Numbered from the stretch's first letter, positions 9,085 through 20,531 are shown. The stretch: DNA of 64,000 bases from JBLHKS01 sp047620505 (GCA_047620505.1 JBLHKS010000003.1:1-64000), one strand, 5' to 3'. Notes: generated by a model not told the origin, from the sequence alone. A program made the numbers and translations.

Positions 9085-10682
9085 GAGACTACGACTTTGT
9101 CGTCGTTGGCAGCGGCATTGCCGGGCTGACATTCGCGCTTCAGGCGGCCGAGCATGGTCGAGTTTGCATCGTTACCAAACGCGGTGCCGAGGACTCCAAC
9201 ACGGCTTGGGCGCAGGGGGGGATTTCCTGCGTTTTGACCGAGGAAGACTCGTTTGACCGGCACATCGGCGATACGCTGGATGCGGGGGCCGGGCTTTGCC
9301 GGGAAGACGTCGTTCGGACGATCGTGACCGAGGCTCCGACCGCGATCGAGGGGCTGATGGATGCGGGTGTCGAGTTCGACAAGCGGCTTCGGGAAGACGG
9401 GGCGGAGGAATACGATCTAACCCGTGAGGGTGGGCACACGAAGCGCCGGATTCTTCACAATCGCGATGCGACCGGCCGGGAAATTGAATCGAAACTGGTT
9501 TCACGCGTGCGCGACGCCGAAAACATCGAGTTGCTCGAGCACCATTTCGCGATCGATCTGATCACGACGAGCAAGTTGGGTTACGCGGCGGAAGATCGCT
9601 GCATCGGGCTCTACGTTTTTGACGAGGAAAGCAAGGACGTGATCACGATTCGCTGCAATCGCGTGGTGCTTTGCACGGGCGGCAGCGGGCGAGTTTACCA
9701 GTTTACTACGAATCCAAAAATCGCGACAGGCGACGGAGTTGCGATGGCTTGGCGCGCGGGCGCGGACATCGCGAACATGGAGTTTACCCAGTTCCATCCG
9801 ACTTGTCTCTACAGCTCGAAGTTGAAGAATTTCCTGATTTCCGAAGCCGTGCGAGGCGAAGGCGGTATCCTGATTGATAAGCACGGCGATTCGTTCATGG
9901 AGCGCTACGACGATCGCAAGGGCTTGGCTTCCCGCGACATCGTGGCTCGCGCGATCGACACAGAAATCAAACGAACCGGCGGCCCCTGCGTTTACATCGA
10001 CATCACGCACAAGCCGGCCGATTTCATCAAGGAGCGGTTTCCAACGATCTACGAAAACTGTCTTAGCGTGGGAGTCGACGCGACCACCGATCCGATTCCA
10101 GTCGTTCCGGCGGCGCACTATCAATGCGGCGGCGTGAAAACTGACGTGAACGGCGAGACGTCAATTCGTGGGCTTTACGCGATCGGCGAAGTCGCTTGCA
10201 CCGGGCTGCACGGCGCGAATCGGCTGGCGAGTAACTCGCTTCTGGAAGGTGCCGTGGTCGCGCACCGGGCAGTTCGAGCTGTGCTTCGGCGTTTACCGCT
10301 CGATCAATCCGCTCTCCAGGATTTTGAGGTGCCGGAGTGGCACGCGGGCGACGCCGAAGATGTCGATGAGCTAGTCGTGATCTACCACAACTGGGACGAA
10401 GTCCGCCGCCTGATGTGGGACTACGTTTCGATCGTGCGGACCAGCAAACGGCTGATGCGGGCGACGACCCGGCTTCACAATTTGCGTCGCGAGGCGCAGG
10501 AATTTTACTGGGATTTCAAAATTTGCACGGAGCTTCTTGAACTCCGCAACCTGCTTGAAACCGCATCGCTGATGGTCGAGTGCGCGACTCGAAGGAAGGA
10601 AAGCCGCGGCCTCCACTTCACGCTGGATTTTCCAGACGCGGCTGACCGCCTCAAGACCGATACGATTTTGAGGCGGTTTTAA
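9081..10682 (+). CDS. nadB: L-aspartate oxidase
   Basis: FAD enzyme that oxidises L-aspartate to iminoaspartate, the first step of de novo NAD synthesis. 533 residues, the normal length. The N-terminal dinucleotide motif GSGIAG (residues 10-15) binds FAD. Further family signatures are NTAWAQGGI, EFTQFHPT, RGEGGILID and HGANRLASNSLLE, followed by the C-terminal helical domain. The start codon overlaps the panC stop. nadA and nadC are not in the window. It converges with the bactofilin gene, leaving only 9 bp between stops, and I see no clear terminator there. This is one of the few long genes here without a copy of the dispersed palindrome. Confidence 0.96.
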   Translation: MRDYDFVVVGSGIAGLTFALQAAEHGRVCIVTKRGAEDSNTAWAQGGISCVLTEEDSFDRHIGDTLDAGAGLCREDVVRTIVTEAPTAIEGLMDAGVEFDKRLREDGAEEYDLTREGGHTKRRILHNRDATGREIESKLVSRVRDAENIELLEHHFAIDLITTSKLGYAAEDRCIGLYVFDEESKDVITIRCNRVVLCTGGSGRVYQFTTNPKIATGDGVAMAWRAGADIANMEFTQFHPTCLYSSKLKNFLISEAVRGEGGILIDKHGDSFMERYDDRKGLASRDIVARAIDTEIKRTGGPCVYIDITHKPADFIKERFPTIYENCLSVGVDATTDPIPVVPAAHYQCGGVKTDVNGETSIRGLYAIGEVACTGLHGANRLASNSLLEGAVVAHRAVRAVLRRLPLDQSALQDFEVPEWHAGDAEDVDELVVIYHNWDEVRRLMWDYVSIVRTSKRLMRATTRLHNLRREAQEFYWDFKICTELLELRNLLETASLMVECATRRKESRGLHFTLDFPDAADRLKTDTILRRF

Positions 10683-10691
10683 AGATTTAGC

Positions 10692-11027
10692 CTAGGGCTT
10701 TTTCGCAGCAGCACCAACTTTGGCAGATCCCATGAAAGTCGCGCCGTCTTCCATCGAGAGGCGACCAGCGGAGACATCTCCCTGGACGACGCCTGTCGGC
10801 TTGAGATCGCACTTTTCGGTCGCGTTGATGTTGCCTTCGACATGGCCGAAAACCGTGACTGACTTCGCGTCGACTTGCGCTTTGAGTCTCGCGTTTTCGC
10901 CAATCGTGAGCATCGCGTCGCACTTCACTTCGCCGTCAATTTCGCCATCGATGATCAGGTCTTGGGCGCACTTCAGGGTTCCGGTGATCTTGACGTCGTT
11001 TGAGAGAATATTTCGGCTTTGATTCAT
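10692..11027 (-). CDS. bactofilin family cytoskeletal protein
   Basis: Small polymer-forming protein of 111 residues from the ATG at 11025-11027; an alternative start at 11060 would add 11 residues. The body is the bactofilin beta-helix with short turns such as LIIDGEIDGEVKCDAML and VTVFGHVEGNINA, and the unstructured C-terminus GAAAKKP. Bactofilins self-assemble without nucleotide and organise cell-envelope functions in many bacteria. The gene stands alone: it converges with nadB and is separated from the Ada gene by a noncoding stretch holding one dispersed palindrome. Confidence 0.9.
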   Translation of the reverse strand: MNQSRNILSNDVKITGTLKCAQDLIIDGEIDGEVKCDAMLTIGENARLKAQVDAKSVTVFGHVEGNINATEKCDLKPTGVVQGDVSAGRLSMEDGATFMGSAKVGAAAKKP

Positions 11028-11060
11028 AAAGTGGTGTTGGTTTAGAAGCGCGCTATCCAA

Positions 11061-11188
11061 AGGGATTCCTTTTTAAAAAGCAAGGGCCGAAAACGATTGG
11101 AGCGGATTTTGTGTCTTTTGGATAAATTCTAGGCAATTCACTGATTCTCAGACACTCACGCCAGCAGCTGCTGGGGATTCGATTGATT
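11061..11188. other. intergenic stretch with palindrome and inverted repeat
   Basis: 128 noncoding bases upstream of the bactofilin gene and downstream of the Ada gene, both on the minus strand. They hold one perfect CAGCAGCTGCTG at 11162-11173. Next to it, 11176-11186 and 11193-11203 form an 11-base inverted repeat with one mismatch and a six-base loop, which overlaps the Ada stop codon. There is no T-run after the hairpin on the Ada transcript, so it is not a standard intrinsic terminator. No promoter for the bactofilin gene could be assigned with confidence. Confidence 0.5.
11163..11172. repeat. AGCAGCTGCT palindrome, copy 9 (12-mer), intergenic
   Basis: Between the Ada and bactofilin genes; not translated. 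Confidence 0.95.
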
Positions 11189-12232
11189 TCAGTCAATTGA
11201 ATCGCGCTCCAGATCGAGGATCGCCTGTTTTCGCCAGAGCCCGCCGCCGTAGCCGCTGAGGCTTCCGTCTCCGCGAACGACTCGATGACAGGGAATCGCG
11301 AGGTAAATCCGGTTCGAGCCCACCGCGCGAGCAACCGCCCGAGCGCCTGTCGGTTTGCCGATTTCGTCGGCAATTTCCCGATAGCTGCGAGTTTCGCCGT
11401 AGGGAATTTCGATCAGCGCGCGCCAGACCTTCTCCTGAAATTCGGATCCGCTGAAAATGAGCGGCGCTTCGAATTTTTGGAGTTTCCCCGCAAACCAGGC
11501 GGCGACTTCGGCCTCGAACTTCGCCAGAATCGCGGTTTCACCGGGCGTGACCGGCAGTTTGAGGTGCTTTCGCATCTGCTCGAAACTTCGCTCAAGCCCG
11601 CGGCGATCGACAAATTCGAGAAGGCAGATTCCGGCCTCGGTCGCTCCGGCAAGCATCGAGCCCAGCGGAGTTTCCAGCATTTTCACTCGGACGCTGTCGC
11701 CTCCAACCCGAGCGCGGCCCGGAGAATCGCCGAATTGCTTCGCGAACGCCTCCCGAAATCCGCTGTAGGAATCGAAGCCGTGATCAAGAACGATGTCGTC
11801 AAGCGGATCGCCTTTGCGGACCTTCGTAAATGCGTTCGAAAGCCGGATTCCACGCGCCCAGGCGGCGAAAGTCATTCCGTAATTCGCTTGAAACCAGCGC
11901 CTTGCACGTTCCGGGCTCACGCCGGCTTCGCGAAGGTCATCGGCCTTGAGATGGACGTTTGGCTCGGCGCGGACCCGCTGCATCAGCGCTTCAACCCAGT
12001 CCGGAGGCTGACCGTTGGCGAGCTCCGGCTGGCAACGTTTGCAGGGCCGAAAGCCTGAGCGGACAGCGTCGCCGATCTCGCGGAAAAACTGGATATTCTC
12101 GCGCTTCGGCTTTGAAGGACAGGATGGTCGGCAGAAAATTCCAGTCGTGCGAACTGCAAAATAGAAGAGCCCGTCGAATTCGGCATCGCGGCGAGACCAC
12201 GCGCGCTCCATCTCGGTTTCGGAAAGTTTCAT
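11189..12232 (-). CDS. ada: Ada-type DNA alkylation repair protein/transcriptional regulator
   Basis: 347-residue bifunctional protein of the adaptive response to alkylation. Order of domains: N-terminal zinc domain with cysteines at 34, 38, 64 and 67 (FCRPSC, PCKRC) that accepts methyl groups from phosphotriesters; an AraC-type helix-turn-helix (about 85-185, ending GFDSYSGFREAFAKQFGDSP); and the C-terminal O6-alkylguanine-DNA methyltransferase domain with active-site IPCHRV. All key cysteines are present and the length is normal. It is divergent from the AraC/PAS gene across 137 bp, where its promoter should lie; Ada proteins usually activate their own gene. No ada box could be recognised with confidence. 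Confidence 0.94.
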   Translation of the reverse strand: MKLSETEMERAWSRRDAEFDGLFYFAVRTTGIFCRPSCPSKPKRENIQFFREIGDAVRSGFRPCKRCQPELANGQPPDWVEALMQRVRAEPNVHLKADDLREAGVSPERARRWFQANYGMTFAAWARGIRLSNAFTKVRKGDPLDDIVLDHGFDSYSGFREAFAKQFGDSPGRARVGGDSVRVKMLETPLGSMLAGATEAGICLLEFVDRRGLERSFEQMRKHLKLPVTPGETAILAKFEAEVAAWFAGKLQKFEAPLIFSGSEFQEKVWRALIEIPYGETRSYREIADEIGKPTGARAVARAVGSNRIYLAIPCHRVVRGDGSLSGYGGGLWRKQAILDLERDSID

Positions 12233-12369
12233 GCCGGAAATCTAGATTCAGCGTCCACCGAAAAAGCGACGCGGCATTTCATCGCGCTTCGACGCGCTTG
12301 CGCAAACCTTTACAGCATTTCCAATTCGGTTGCGAAAAGTGACTCCGTCAGCATCCTGATGAAGTCATT

Positions 12370-13128
12370 TTGGAATCCTCCCCCAACATTTCTCCGTCTG
12401 ATCGCCGAACGCGCTTTCTGGCTGCGATCGACCCCGAGCGCCACTTTTACCGGCTCTTCGATCACGTATCTGGCGTTCTCTTTTTTGCCAAAGACACCGA
12501 AGGCCGGCTGCTTGCGGCGAACCGGCAGCTGCTGAGGCGCTACGGGTTCATGCGGGAGGATGAAATCTTAGGCAAAACGGATTTTGACCTCCTTGCGCGT
12601 AGCCTTGCGGAAAAGTTCCGCGCTGACGATTTGAACGTGATTCAAACGGGCAAGCCGCTGCTTGAAATCGTCGAACTCTTCATCAACCGCGCCGGAATCC
12701 CCGATTGGTTTCTGACGAACAAACGGCCGATTTTCGACCGCGATGGAGTCGTCATCGGCGTGATGGGGACGATCGAAAACTACGAAAGCTACCGAAAGCT
12801 CGCTCCGCCGGATCTGGACCTTTCCGAAGCGCTTCGGGTGATTCGGACGAACTTTCATCGCGATATTTCGATCAAGAAACTCGCCGAAGATTGCGGAATG
12901 TCCGTCCGCCAATTTGAACGCAAGTTCAGACGTCATCTCAAGACCTCTCCGCAGCAATTCGTCATGAAAATGCGGGTCCACGCGGCCTGCGACAAACTCC
13001 GGATGACCGCCGATCCCATCGCGCAGGTCGCGATCGATCTCGGGTTTTACGACCAGAGTTCGTTCACTCGGCACTTCCGAAAACACATGGGAATCACGCC
13101 CTTGCACTACCGCAAAACTTATCGCTGA
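12370..13128 (+). CDS. AraC-family transcriptional regulator with PAS domain
   Basis: 252 residues. Residues about 25-135 form a PAS-like sensor (VSGVLFFAKDTEGRLLAAN, ILGKTDFDLL, GVMGTIENYESY), and about 155-252 form an AraC/XylS double helix-turn-helix (ISIKKLAEDCGMSVRQFERKF, then QVAIDLGFYDQSSFTRHFRKHMGITP). It is probably a cytosolic activator responding to a small ligand or redox cue. The start is uncertain: the frame opens with TTG at 12370, the nearby ATG at 12359 is out of frame, and no ribosome binding site is obvious. It is divergently oriented to ada. The codons for RQLL at 12524 carry a one-mismatch version of the dispersed palindrome. Confidence 0.85.
   Translation: MESSPNISPSDRRTRFLAAIDPERHFYRLFDHVSGVLFFAKDTEGRLLAANRQLLRRYGFMREDEILGKTDFDLLARSLAEKFRADDLNVIQTGKPLLEIVELFINRAGIPDWFLTNKRPIFDRDGVVIGVMGTIENYESYRKLAPPDLDLSEALRVIRTNFHRDISIKKLAEDCGMSVRQFERKFRRHLKTSPQQFVMKMRVHAACDKLRMTADPIAQVAIDLGFYDQSSFTRHFRKHMGITPLHYRKTYR
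12524..12533. repeat. near copy GGCAGCTGCT
   Basis: One mismatch, in the AraC/PAS gene (RQLL), about midway in the 2.3 kb gap between copies 9 and 10. Confidence 0.5.
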
Positions 13129-13187
13129 AGTTCCCCTGGCCACTCGCCACGAAATGGTCCAAGGTCGCGGCCTTTTACGAAAGAATT

Positions 13188-14045
13188 ATGGCAAACGTGA
13201 TCGTCACAGGCGGCCGTGGGCGCTTGGCCCAGACGCTGTTTCGGCTCCCCGAATGGGCTGAGCACCGCGTCGTTTTCGCGTCTCGGGAACCGGAGGATGG
13301 AATGATCTCGAACGCTGAACTTTGTCGACCGGACACGCTCGACAAATTCGATGTCGTTTTTCATCTCGCCTGGAGCAGCGTGCCGAGCACGGCTTCGGCT
13401 GAGAAGACCGAGCAAGACCTCGAATTTCTTGAGCAGCTGCTGGCTGGCTTGGCGAGGACCGGCAATCCGCAATTTGCGTTTTTCTCGACCGGCGCGGTCT
13501 ACGGCGATGCCCCGGCAGATCGCGGAAGTCTGGAAACGGACGAACCGCAGCCGTTTGGTTCTTACGCCAAAGGGAAACTCCAAGCGGAGAAGCGGATCCT
13601 CAAATTCGCCGAACGCGCTGGAATTCCAGCATCGGTTTTGCGGATTTCTAACGCCTACGGCTCAACCGGAAAAGACACTCGGCAAGGCGTGATTCCTCTG
13701 CTCATCGAAATGGCGAGGCGAGGTTGGGAATTTGTCAGGGCAGGGAATTCGACGAAGGATTATCTTCACGTGGACGACCTATCATCGGCCTTGCGGGCGG
13801 TTGCGACCGGCGCGTTGAATTCCGGAATCTACAACATTGGGAGCGGAGAGAATCGGTCGCTTCAACAGGTGATCGATGGGGTCAGCGCAGCTGTCGGGAA
13901 GCCGATTCGGCACTCGGAAGGTGTGCGATCTGTCTGGGACGTGGCCGACAACCGTTTGGATTCGGCCAAGTTTCAAGAGGCGACTGGCTGGAAGGCGGCG
14001 ATGACGTTTGAAGAGGGCGTGAAGCGGCTGGTTGATTCGGCTTAG
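13188..14045 (+). CDS. NAD-dependent epimerase/dehydratase (extended SDR)
   Basis: 285-residue Rossmann-fold protein. The N-terminal NVIVTGGRGRLAQ fits the TGxxGxxG-type dinucleotide motif of GalE-like enzymes, with the last position Ala. FSTGAVYGD and, later, SYAKGKLQAEK supply the Tyr-x-x-x-Lys catalytic pair, and YLHVDDLSSAL and GIYNIGSGE are typical of sugar-nucleotide epimerases. The substrate cannot be read off. It follows the AraC gene by 59 bp on the same strand and may be cotranscribed, although it looks like a separate function. One dispersed palindrome falls in EQLL codons at 13432. Confidence 0.87.
   Translation: MANVIVTGGRGRLAQTLFRLPEWAEHRVVFASREPEDGMISNAELCRPDTLDKFDVVFHLAWSSVPSTASAEKTEQDLEFLEQLLAGLARTGNPQFAFFSTGAVYGDAPADRGSLETDEPQPFGSYAKGKLQAEKRILKFAERAGIPASVLRISNAYGSTGKDTRQGVIPLLIEMARRGWEFVRAGNSTKDYLHVDDLSSALRAVATGALNSGIYNIGSGENRSLQQVIDGVSAAVGKPIRHSEGVRSVWDVADNRLDSAKFQEATGWKAAMTFEEGVKRLVDSA
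13432..13441. repeat. AGCAGCTGCT palindrome, copy 10
   Basis: In the epimerase gene, codons for EQLL. Confidence 0.95.
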
Positions 14046-14053
14046 CCGGAAAA

Positions 14054-14727
14054 TCACCAGCTGCCGAACATTCGCCAGGTCTTGTCAGTCAAATTCGCGG
14101 GAATCACATCGATTGCGAAAACCTGGCCGCTCGTGCCGCGCAGAAAATTGCCCTTGTGCGTGTCGAACAGCCCCAGCAGCTGCTGACGATGCCGATAGGC
14201 GTGTTCCTGGCCGATTCGGAAGTAGCCGAGCGCGTTGAGGTAGGCGTCGATCTCCTCCTGCTCGGGTCGCTCGCCGACGACGAGCGGCTGCGAGGTTACG
14301 ATCCTGACAAGGCCACGATCGATCAGCACGCCGACCACGCGCCAGTCGTCCGCGAAGATCTCGTTCGACATGCTGAGGCGCTTGAGATATTCGAGCGGCG
14401 AGGAGCTGCGCATCGAAATTTTTCCGTCGATGAGGGTTGGGAAACGGCCAAAACCGCCGGGCGTGGTTATTTTCCAAACCAATTCAGCCTCCAGGTCGAT
14501 CCCTGCTTCGTGCTCCATTCCGCCACCGCGGAAACAAATCAACCATTCGTCGGGCTCGAGGAAACAACCTCGGCCTTTGGCCCACTCGACGAGAGCTCCG
14601 GCTTCTGATAGAGTGGTTTCGGTCGGCGGCCGATGTGGCGCTCCACCTGATCCCAGAATTCTTTCTCGGATTTCAGCTTCGGCTGATTCCGGCGCAATTC
14701 CCGGATTTTCTCTGGATCGGTTTCCAT
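14054..14727 (-). pseudogene. polyvalent-protein kinase-like domain protein, apparent frameshift
   Basis: The most likely product starts at the ATG at 14725-14727 (METDPEKIRELRRNQ) and runs to about RRPKP. It must then change frame near 14600-14630 to continue as LSEAGALVEWAKG down to the stop at 14054. The C-terminal part matches the Ser/Thr/Tyr kinase-like domain of polyvalent phage and mobile-element proteins: EYLKRLSMSNEIFADD, IVTSQPLVVGERP, and the catalytic-loop-like FDTHKGNFL followed by VFAIDVIP. A stand-alone kinase of this kind is usually accessory. The frameshift may be real, programmed or a consensus error. It converges with the epimerase gene (8 bp apart). The QQLL codons hold a dispersed palindrome. 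Confidence 0.65.
14175..14184. repeat. AGCAGCTGCT palindrome, copy 11 (12-mer)
   Basis: In the kinase-like gene, codons for QQLL on the minus strand. Confidence 0.95.
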
Positions 14728-14848
14728 AGGGCACACCGAAAATAGTTCCTCGATCTCGACCCCGCAAGTCCCGATTCGAACTCCTTGCCGGGTGGAATTC
14801 AGAGTGCTACTCTCCGCCTCTTTTTTGCCAGGCCCTGAGCCCGATCCG

Positions 14849-17644
<2,796 letters not shown>

Positions 17645-17716
17645 CCGACTCAAAAATCCCAACATTACGGCGAATTCATTTGCCGATTTTGCCCCTGAAT
17701 TTACTTGTGGACCCGA

Positions 17717-18547
17717 ATGGAGCCTCTCCCAACAGTCAAAATCGGCCAGCAGCTGCTGATGGATGGAATCGAGCCGATTTTCATCCTCGGCCCCTGCGTG
17801 ATGGAGTCGGAGGCGTTCGTCTGGAAGATGGCGCACGGAATTAAGGAAATCGCCGACGAACTGGGTTTGCGCTGGGTGTTCAAGGCCAGCTACGACAAGG
17901 CGAACCGGACCTCGCACGGGTCGTTTCGCGGGACGGATTGCCACGAGGGATGCCAGATTCTCGGCGAGATCGGCCAGCAGTTGAAGGTTCCGGTCACGAC
18001 CGATGTCCACACGCCACAGGAGACGGAAATCGCGGCGGAATTTATCGATGTGATCCAGATTCCGGCGTTTCTCTGTCGGCAAACGGATTTGATCGAGGCT
18101 GCAGCGAAGACCGGGCGCACGGTGAATGTGAAAAAAGGGCAGTTTCTCGCGCCCTGGGACATTCGGCCGATTGCGGACAAATTGGGGCATTTCGGCGCGG
18201 AGAATTTCTTTTTTACGGAGCGTGGAACGACTTTTGGCTACAACACGCTCGTGGCCGACATGCGATCGCTTTACTGGATTCGTGAGGCTGGTCATCGGGT
18301 TGTTTTCGATGCGACGCATTCGGTTCAGCGGCCTGGCGGGCAGGGAGATTCGTCGGGTGGCGACGGCGTGCTGGCTCCAGTGCTTGCGAGATCTGCGGTG
18401 GCAGCGGGTTGCGACGGCGTTTTTATGGAAACGCATGTGAATCCGGACGAGGCGCTTTCGGATGGGCCGAACCAGGTTCCGTTGGCGAAACTCAAAGACG
18501 TTCTCGATAAGCTGAGCCAAATTCACAAAATCTCGGCTGATTCCTGA
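17717..18547 (+). CDS. kdsA: 3-deoxy-D-manno-octulosonate 8-phosphate (Kdo-8-P) synthase
   Basis: Condenses phosphoenolpyruvate and arabinose 5-phosphate to Kdo-8-P for the LPS inner core. 276 residues from the ATG at 17717, the standard length. Family signatures are ILGPCVMESE (about residue 25), FKASYDKANRTS, TDVHTPQE, IQIPAFLCRQTDL, NVKKGQFLAPWD and VFDATHSVQRPGG. It heads the run kdsA-lptC-like-lptA-like-lptB, with 5 bp to the next gene, so LPS precursor synthesis and LPS transport appear to be linked in one operon. It starts 72 bp after ileS and may also be read from there. A dispersed palindrome lies in GQQLLMD codons near the start. Confidence 0.96.
   Translation: MEPLPTVKIGQQLLMDGIEPIFILGPCVMESEAFVWKMAHGIKEIADELGLRWVFKASYDKANRTSHGSFRGTDCHEGCQILGEIGQQLKVPVTTDVHTPQETEIAAEFIDVIQIPAFLCRQTDLIEAAAKTGRTVNVKKGQFLAPWDIRPIADKLGHFGAENFFFTERGTTFGYNTLVADMRSLYWIREAGHRVVFDATHSVQRPGGQGDSSGGDGVLAPVLARSAVAAGCDGVFMETHVNPDEALSDGPNQVPLAKLKDVLDKLSQIHKISADS
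17748..17757. repeat. AGCAGCTGCT palindrome, copy 13 (12-mer)
   Basis: In kdsA, codons for QQLL. Confidence 0.95.
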
Positions 18548-18552
18548 AAACG

Positions 18553-19245
18553 ATGAGCCCGCGCACTTCACTCTTACTTTTTGTGTCGCTCTTCGCTCTG
18601 GCGACGGGACGATCGAGCGCCCAGGAGGATTCTGGTGTTGGCTTTGGCGGTGCGGTCGCCGGTGACGCTCTGGAGTTTCTGCTTCCGATCGACAAGGCCT
18701 GGACTCATGTGAGGGCACCGCGTTACGACGATGAAAACGTGCTCCAATCGATCATGCTGTCCGAGATCGTGACTCGGCGGCGAGATCACGTGCTCGATTT
18801 GGAAGAATTGACGCTGGCGCTGTTCGACGCGGACGGAACGGTCAGCCTCCGGATGATCACGGCAATTGGCGAATACGATCTGGATGAGCAAAAGCTCAAG
18901 AGCCGGCAAATCCTGTTGGAGGAGCCAGCGGACCACGACGGCGATGGTCGCGAAGAAACGATGAGTCGCACCAAGATTGAGCATCCGAAATTCGACATGT
19001 GGGGCGATGTTCTCGTTTTCGACACCACCACTCAGAGCGGCACGATGCATGGCAATGTCAGGATGGAGATTTTTGAATCGGATACCGATATGATTCCAAT
19101 TCCCTCGGGTTCGGGGGAGTCGGAAGACGCTGTTGAAGCAGTACCGGAATCCAAGGCTGAGGGAGGGGGAAATGACGAGGCGCAACCCGACTCAAATCCG
19201 CAACCGCAGCCTGCTAACGATAAAACCAAGGAGGAATCATCGTGA
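18553..19245 (+). CDS. LptC-like LPS export protein
   Basis: 230 residues with a cleavable signal peptide (MSPRTSLLLFVSLFALATG). The central part, about 55-175, reads as short beta strands with an acidic loop (EPADHDGDGREE) and a stretch, HPKFDMWGDVLVFDT, that resembles one in the next protein (HPEFDMSCDVLVAE). This suggests the shared beta-jellyroll of LptC/LptA. The C-terminal 50 residues are an acidic, Pro-rich tail. Assignment rests on position between kdsA and lptA/lptB-like genes and on the fold-like similarity, not on a diagnostic motif. Its stop overlaps the next gene's GTG start. A general periplasmic OstA-like protein is the alternative. Confidence 0.6.
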   Translation: MSPRTSLLLFVSLFALATGRSSAQEDSGVGFGGAVAGDALEFLLPIDKAWTHVRAPRYDDENVLQSIMLSEIVTRRRDHVLDLEELTLALFDADGTVSLRMITAIGEYDLDEQKLKSRQILLEEPADHDGDGREETMSRTKIEHPKFDMWGDVLVFDTTTQSGTMHGNVRMEIFESDTDMIPIPSGSGESEDAVEAVPESKAEGGGNDEAQPDSNPQPQPANDKTKEESS

Positions 19246-20489
19246 AACGATACGTGAAAGAGAACTCAATCACCAAGGCCCTGCTCATCGCGGCGGCAAG
19301 CATGCTGATCTGGACTGCCGGACCTGCCTTTGCGCAGAACGACGACGCGGAAACGCCGAGTGGACAAAAAGGCAAACCCAAGAAGAAGGGCGGCCTTTTC
19401 AAAATGTTCGAAGCCAAAACCAAGGAGCTTGATCCTGAAACCCAGAAGAAACTGGAAGGGGTTACGGCGGAAGCAGAAAAAATGCTCGATACCGATGAAG
19501 CTGGCGATGCTGTGAAGCGCGCCACGGAGGCGTTTCGCGAGAACAAAGATGAAATTATCGCCGAGGGCCGCCGGCTGGTTGAAAATCCAGAAGGTGCAGC
19601 CGAGCAAGGCAAAAAAATGGCAGGGAACGACGAACTCCGCGGGCGACTCGAAGCCGCTGCTGGTGATTTGTTAGGGGAAGATACCGTCGCTCAAGCCCGA
19701 GCCAAAGCTGAGGAACTCGCGAAGTCTAAAGAAGGCGAGAATGCGGCTGCTCAAGCTCGTGAAGCGATCGGGTCGGATACAGCAGCTGCTGACGCGGCGG
19801 CCGAGATCAAACCACTTCTGGAAGAGGCCGTTTCCACGACTCCAAGCACCCCTGCGCCACCGGCTGCGATGCGAACTGAGGACAAGCCACCTGCTCCGGC
19901 TCCGGCTGGCGCGCTCCAGCCTCTCGTGGGGCCTGACGGCGTTCCTGTCCCGAAAGATCCGGTGACCGAGTCGATTCCAAGACCGAACCGGGATCCAAAG
20001 AAAATGACGCGGATCACGGCCGAGAAATCTGAGTTCGATGCGAACAAAAACGTGGTGACTTTCGAGATTAACGTGATGCTCGATCACCCCGAATTCGATA
20101 TGAGTTGTGATGTGCTCGTCGCCGAATTGCAAGGCGATGGAAACAAGCAGCTTGGCGGAACAGGCGAGGTTTCGCCGACGCAACAGGCCGCTTCTGGCGG
20201 AATCGAACGCGCCGAAGCCCGCGGCTACGTCCAGATCGAGAAAATCTCTCCAGACGGCAAACAGCAGGTGGCGATTGCCCGTCTTGCAGTCTACGAAGCC
20301 AGCACCGGAGACGTGATTCTCAGCGTCTACCCGACGCTTCAGGACGGGGACAATTTGATTCGCGGAAAGAGCGAAGATACGAAAATTCTGCTGAAGCAGG
20401 ACGGCACTCACAAAGTGATCGGCTTGGCCGATTACGAATTCGTGTCGGAAAAGAATACGATCGAATTCAAGCCACGTGGCGGCGAGTAA
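19242..20489 (+). CDS. LptA/OstA-like periplasmic protein with long helical N-terminal extension
   Basis: 415 residues, GTG start overlapping the previous stop, with a signal peptide ending near AFAQ. Residues about 40-180 are highly charged and Ala/Glu-rich and probably form a helical or coiled-coil extension. A Pro-rich linker (about 185-235) follows. Residues about 255-410 form the OstA-like domain (ITAEKSEFDANKNVVTFEINVMLDHPEF, and KVIGLADYEFVSEKNTIEF at the end). LptA normally bridges the periplasm and carries LPS to the outer membrane in under 200 residues, so the extension is unusual. The neighbouring LptB gene supports the role. Ala-Ala-Ala codons in the extension carry a dispersed palindrome at 19781. 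Confidence 0.68.
   Translation: MKRYVKENSITKALLIAAASMLIWTAGPAFAQNDDAETPSGQKGKPKKKGGLFKMFEAKTKELDPETQKKLEGVTAEAEKMLDTDEAGDAVKRATEAFRENKDEIIAEGRRLVENPEGAAEQGKKMAGNDELRGRLEAAAGDLLGEDTVAQARAKAEELAKSKEGENAAAQAREAIGSDTAAADAAAEIKPLLEEAVSTTPSTPAPPAAMRTEDKPPAPAPAGALQPLVGPDGVPVPKDPVTESIPRPNRDPKKMTRITAEKSEFDANKNVVTFEINVMLDHPEFDMSCDVLVAELQGDGNKQLGGTGEVSPTQQAASGGIERAEARGYVQIEKISPDGKQQVAIARLAVYEASTGDVILSVYPTLQDGDNLIRGKSEDTKILLKQDGTHKVIGLADYEFVSEKNTIEFKPRGGE
19781..19790. repeat. AGCAGCTGCT palindrome, copy 14 (12-mer)
   Basis: In the LptA-like extension, Ala-Ala-Ala phase. Confidence 0.95.
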
Positions 20490-20531
20490 ATTCCCGGGAG
20501 AAGTGGGCGAGAGAGGACTGAAATCCGGAAG

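Noticed and set aside
11176..11203. Intrinsic terminator after the Ada gene
   Set aside because: The hairpin overlaps the stop codon and no T-run follows on the transcribed strand.
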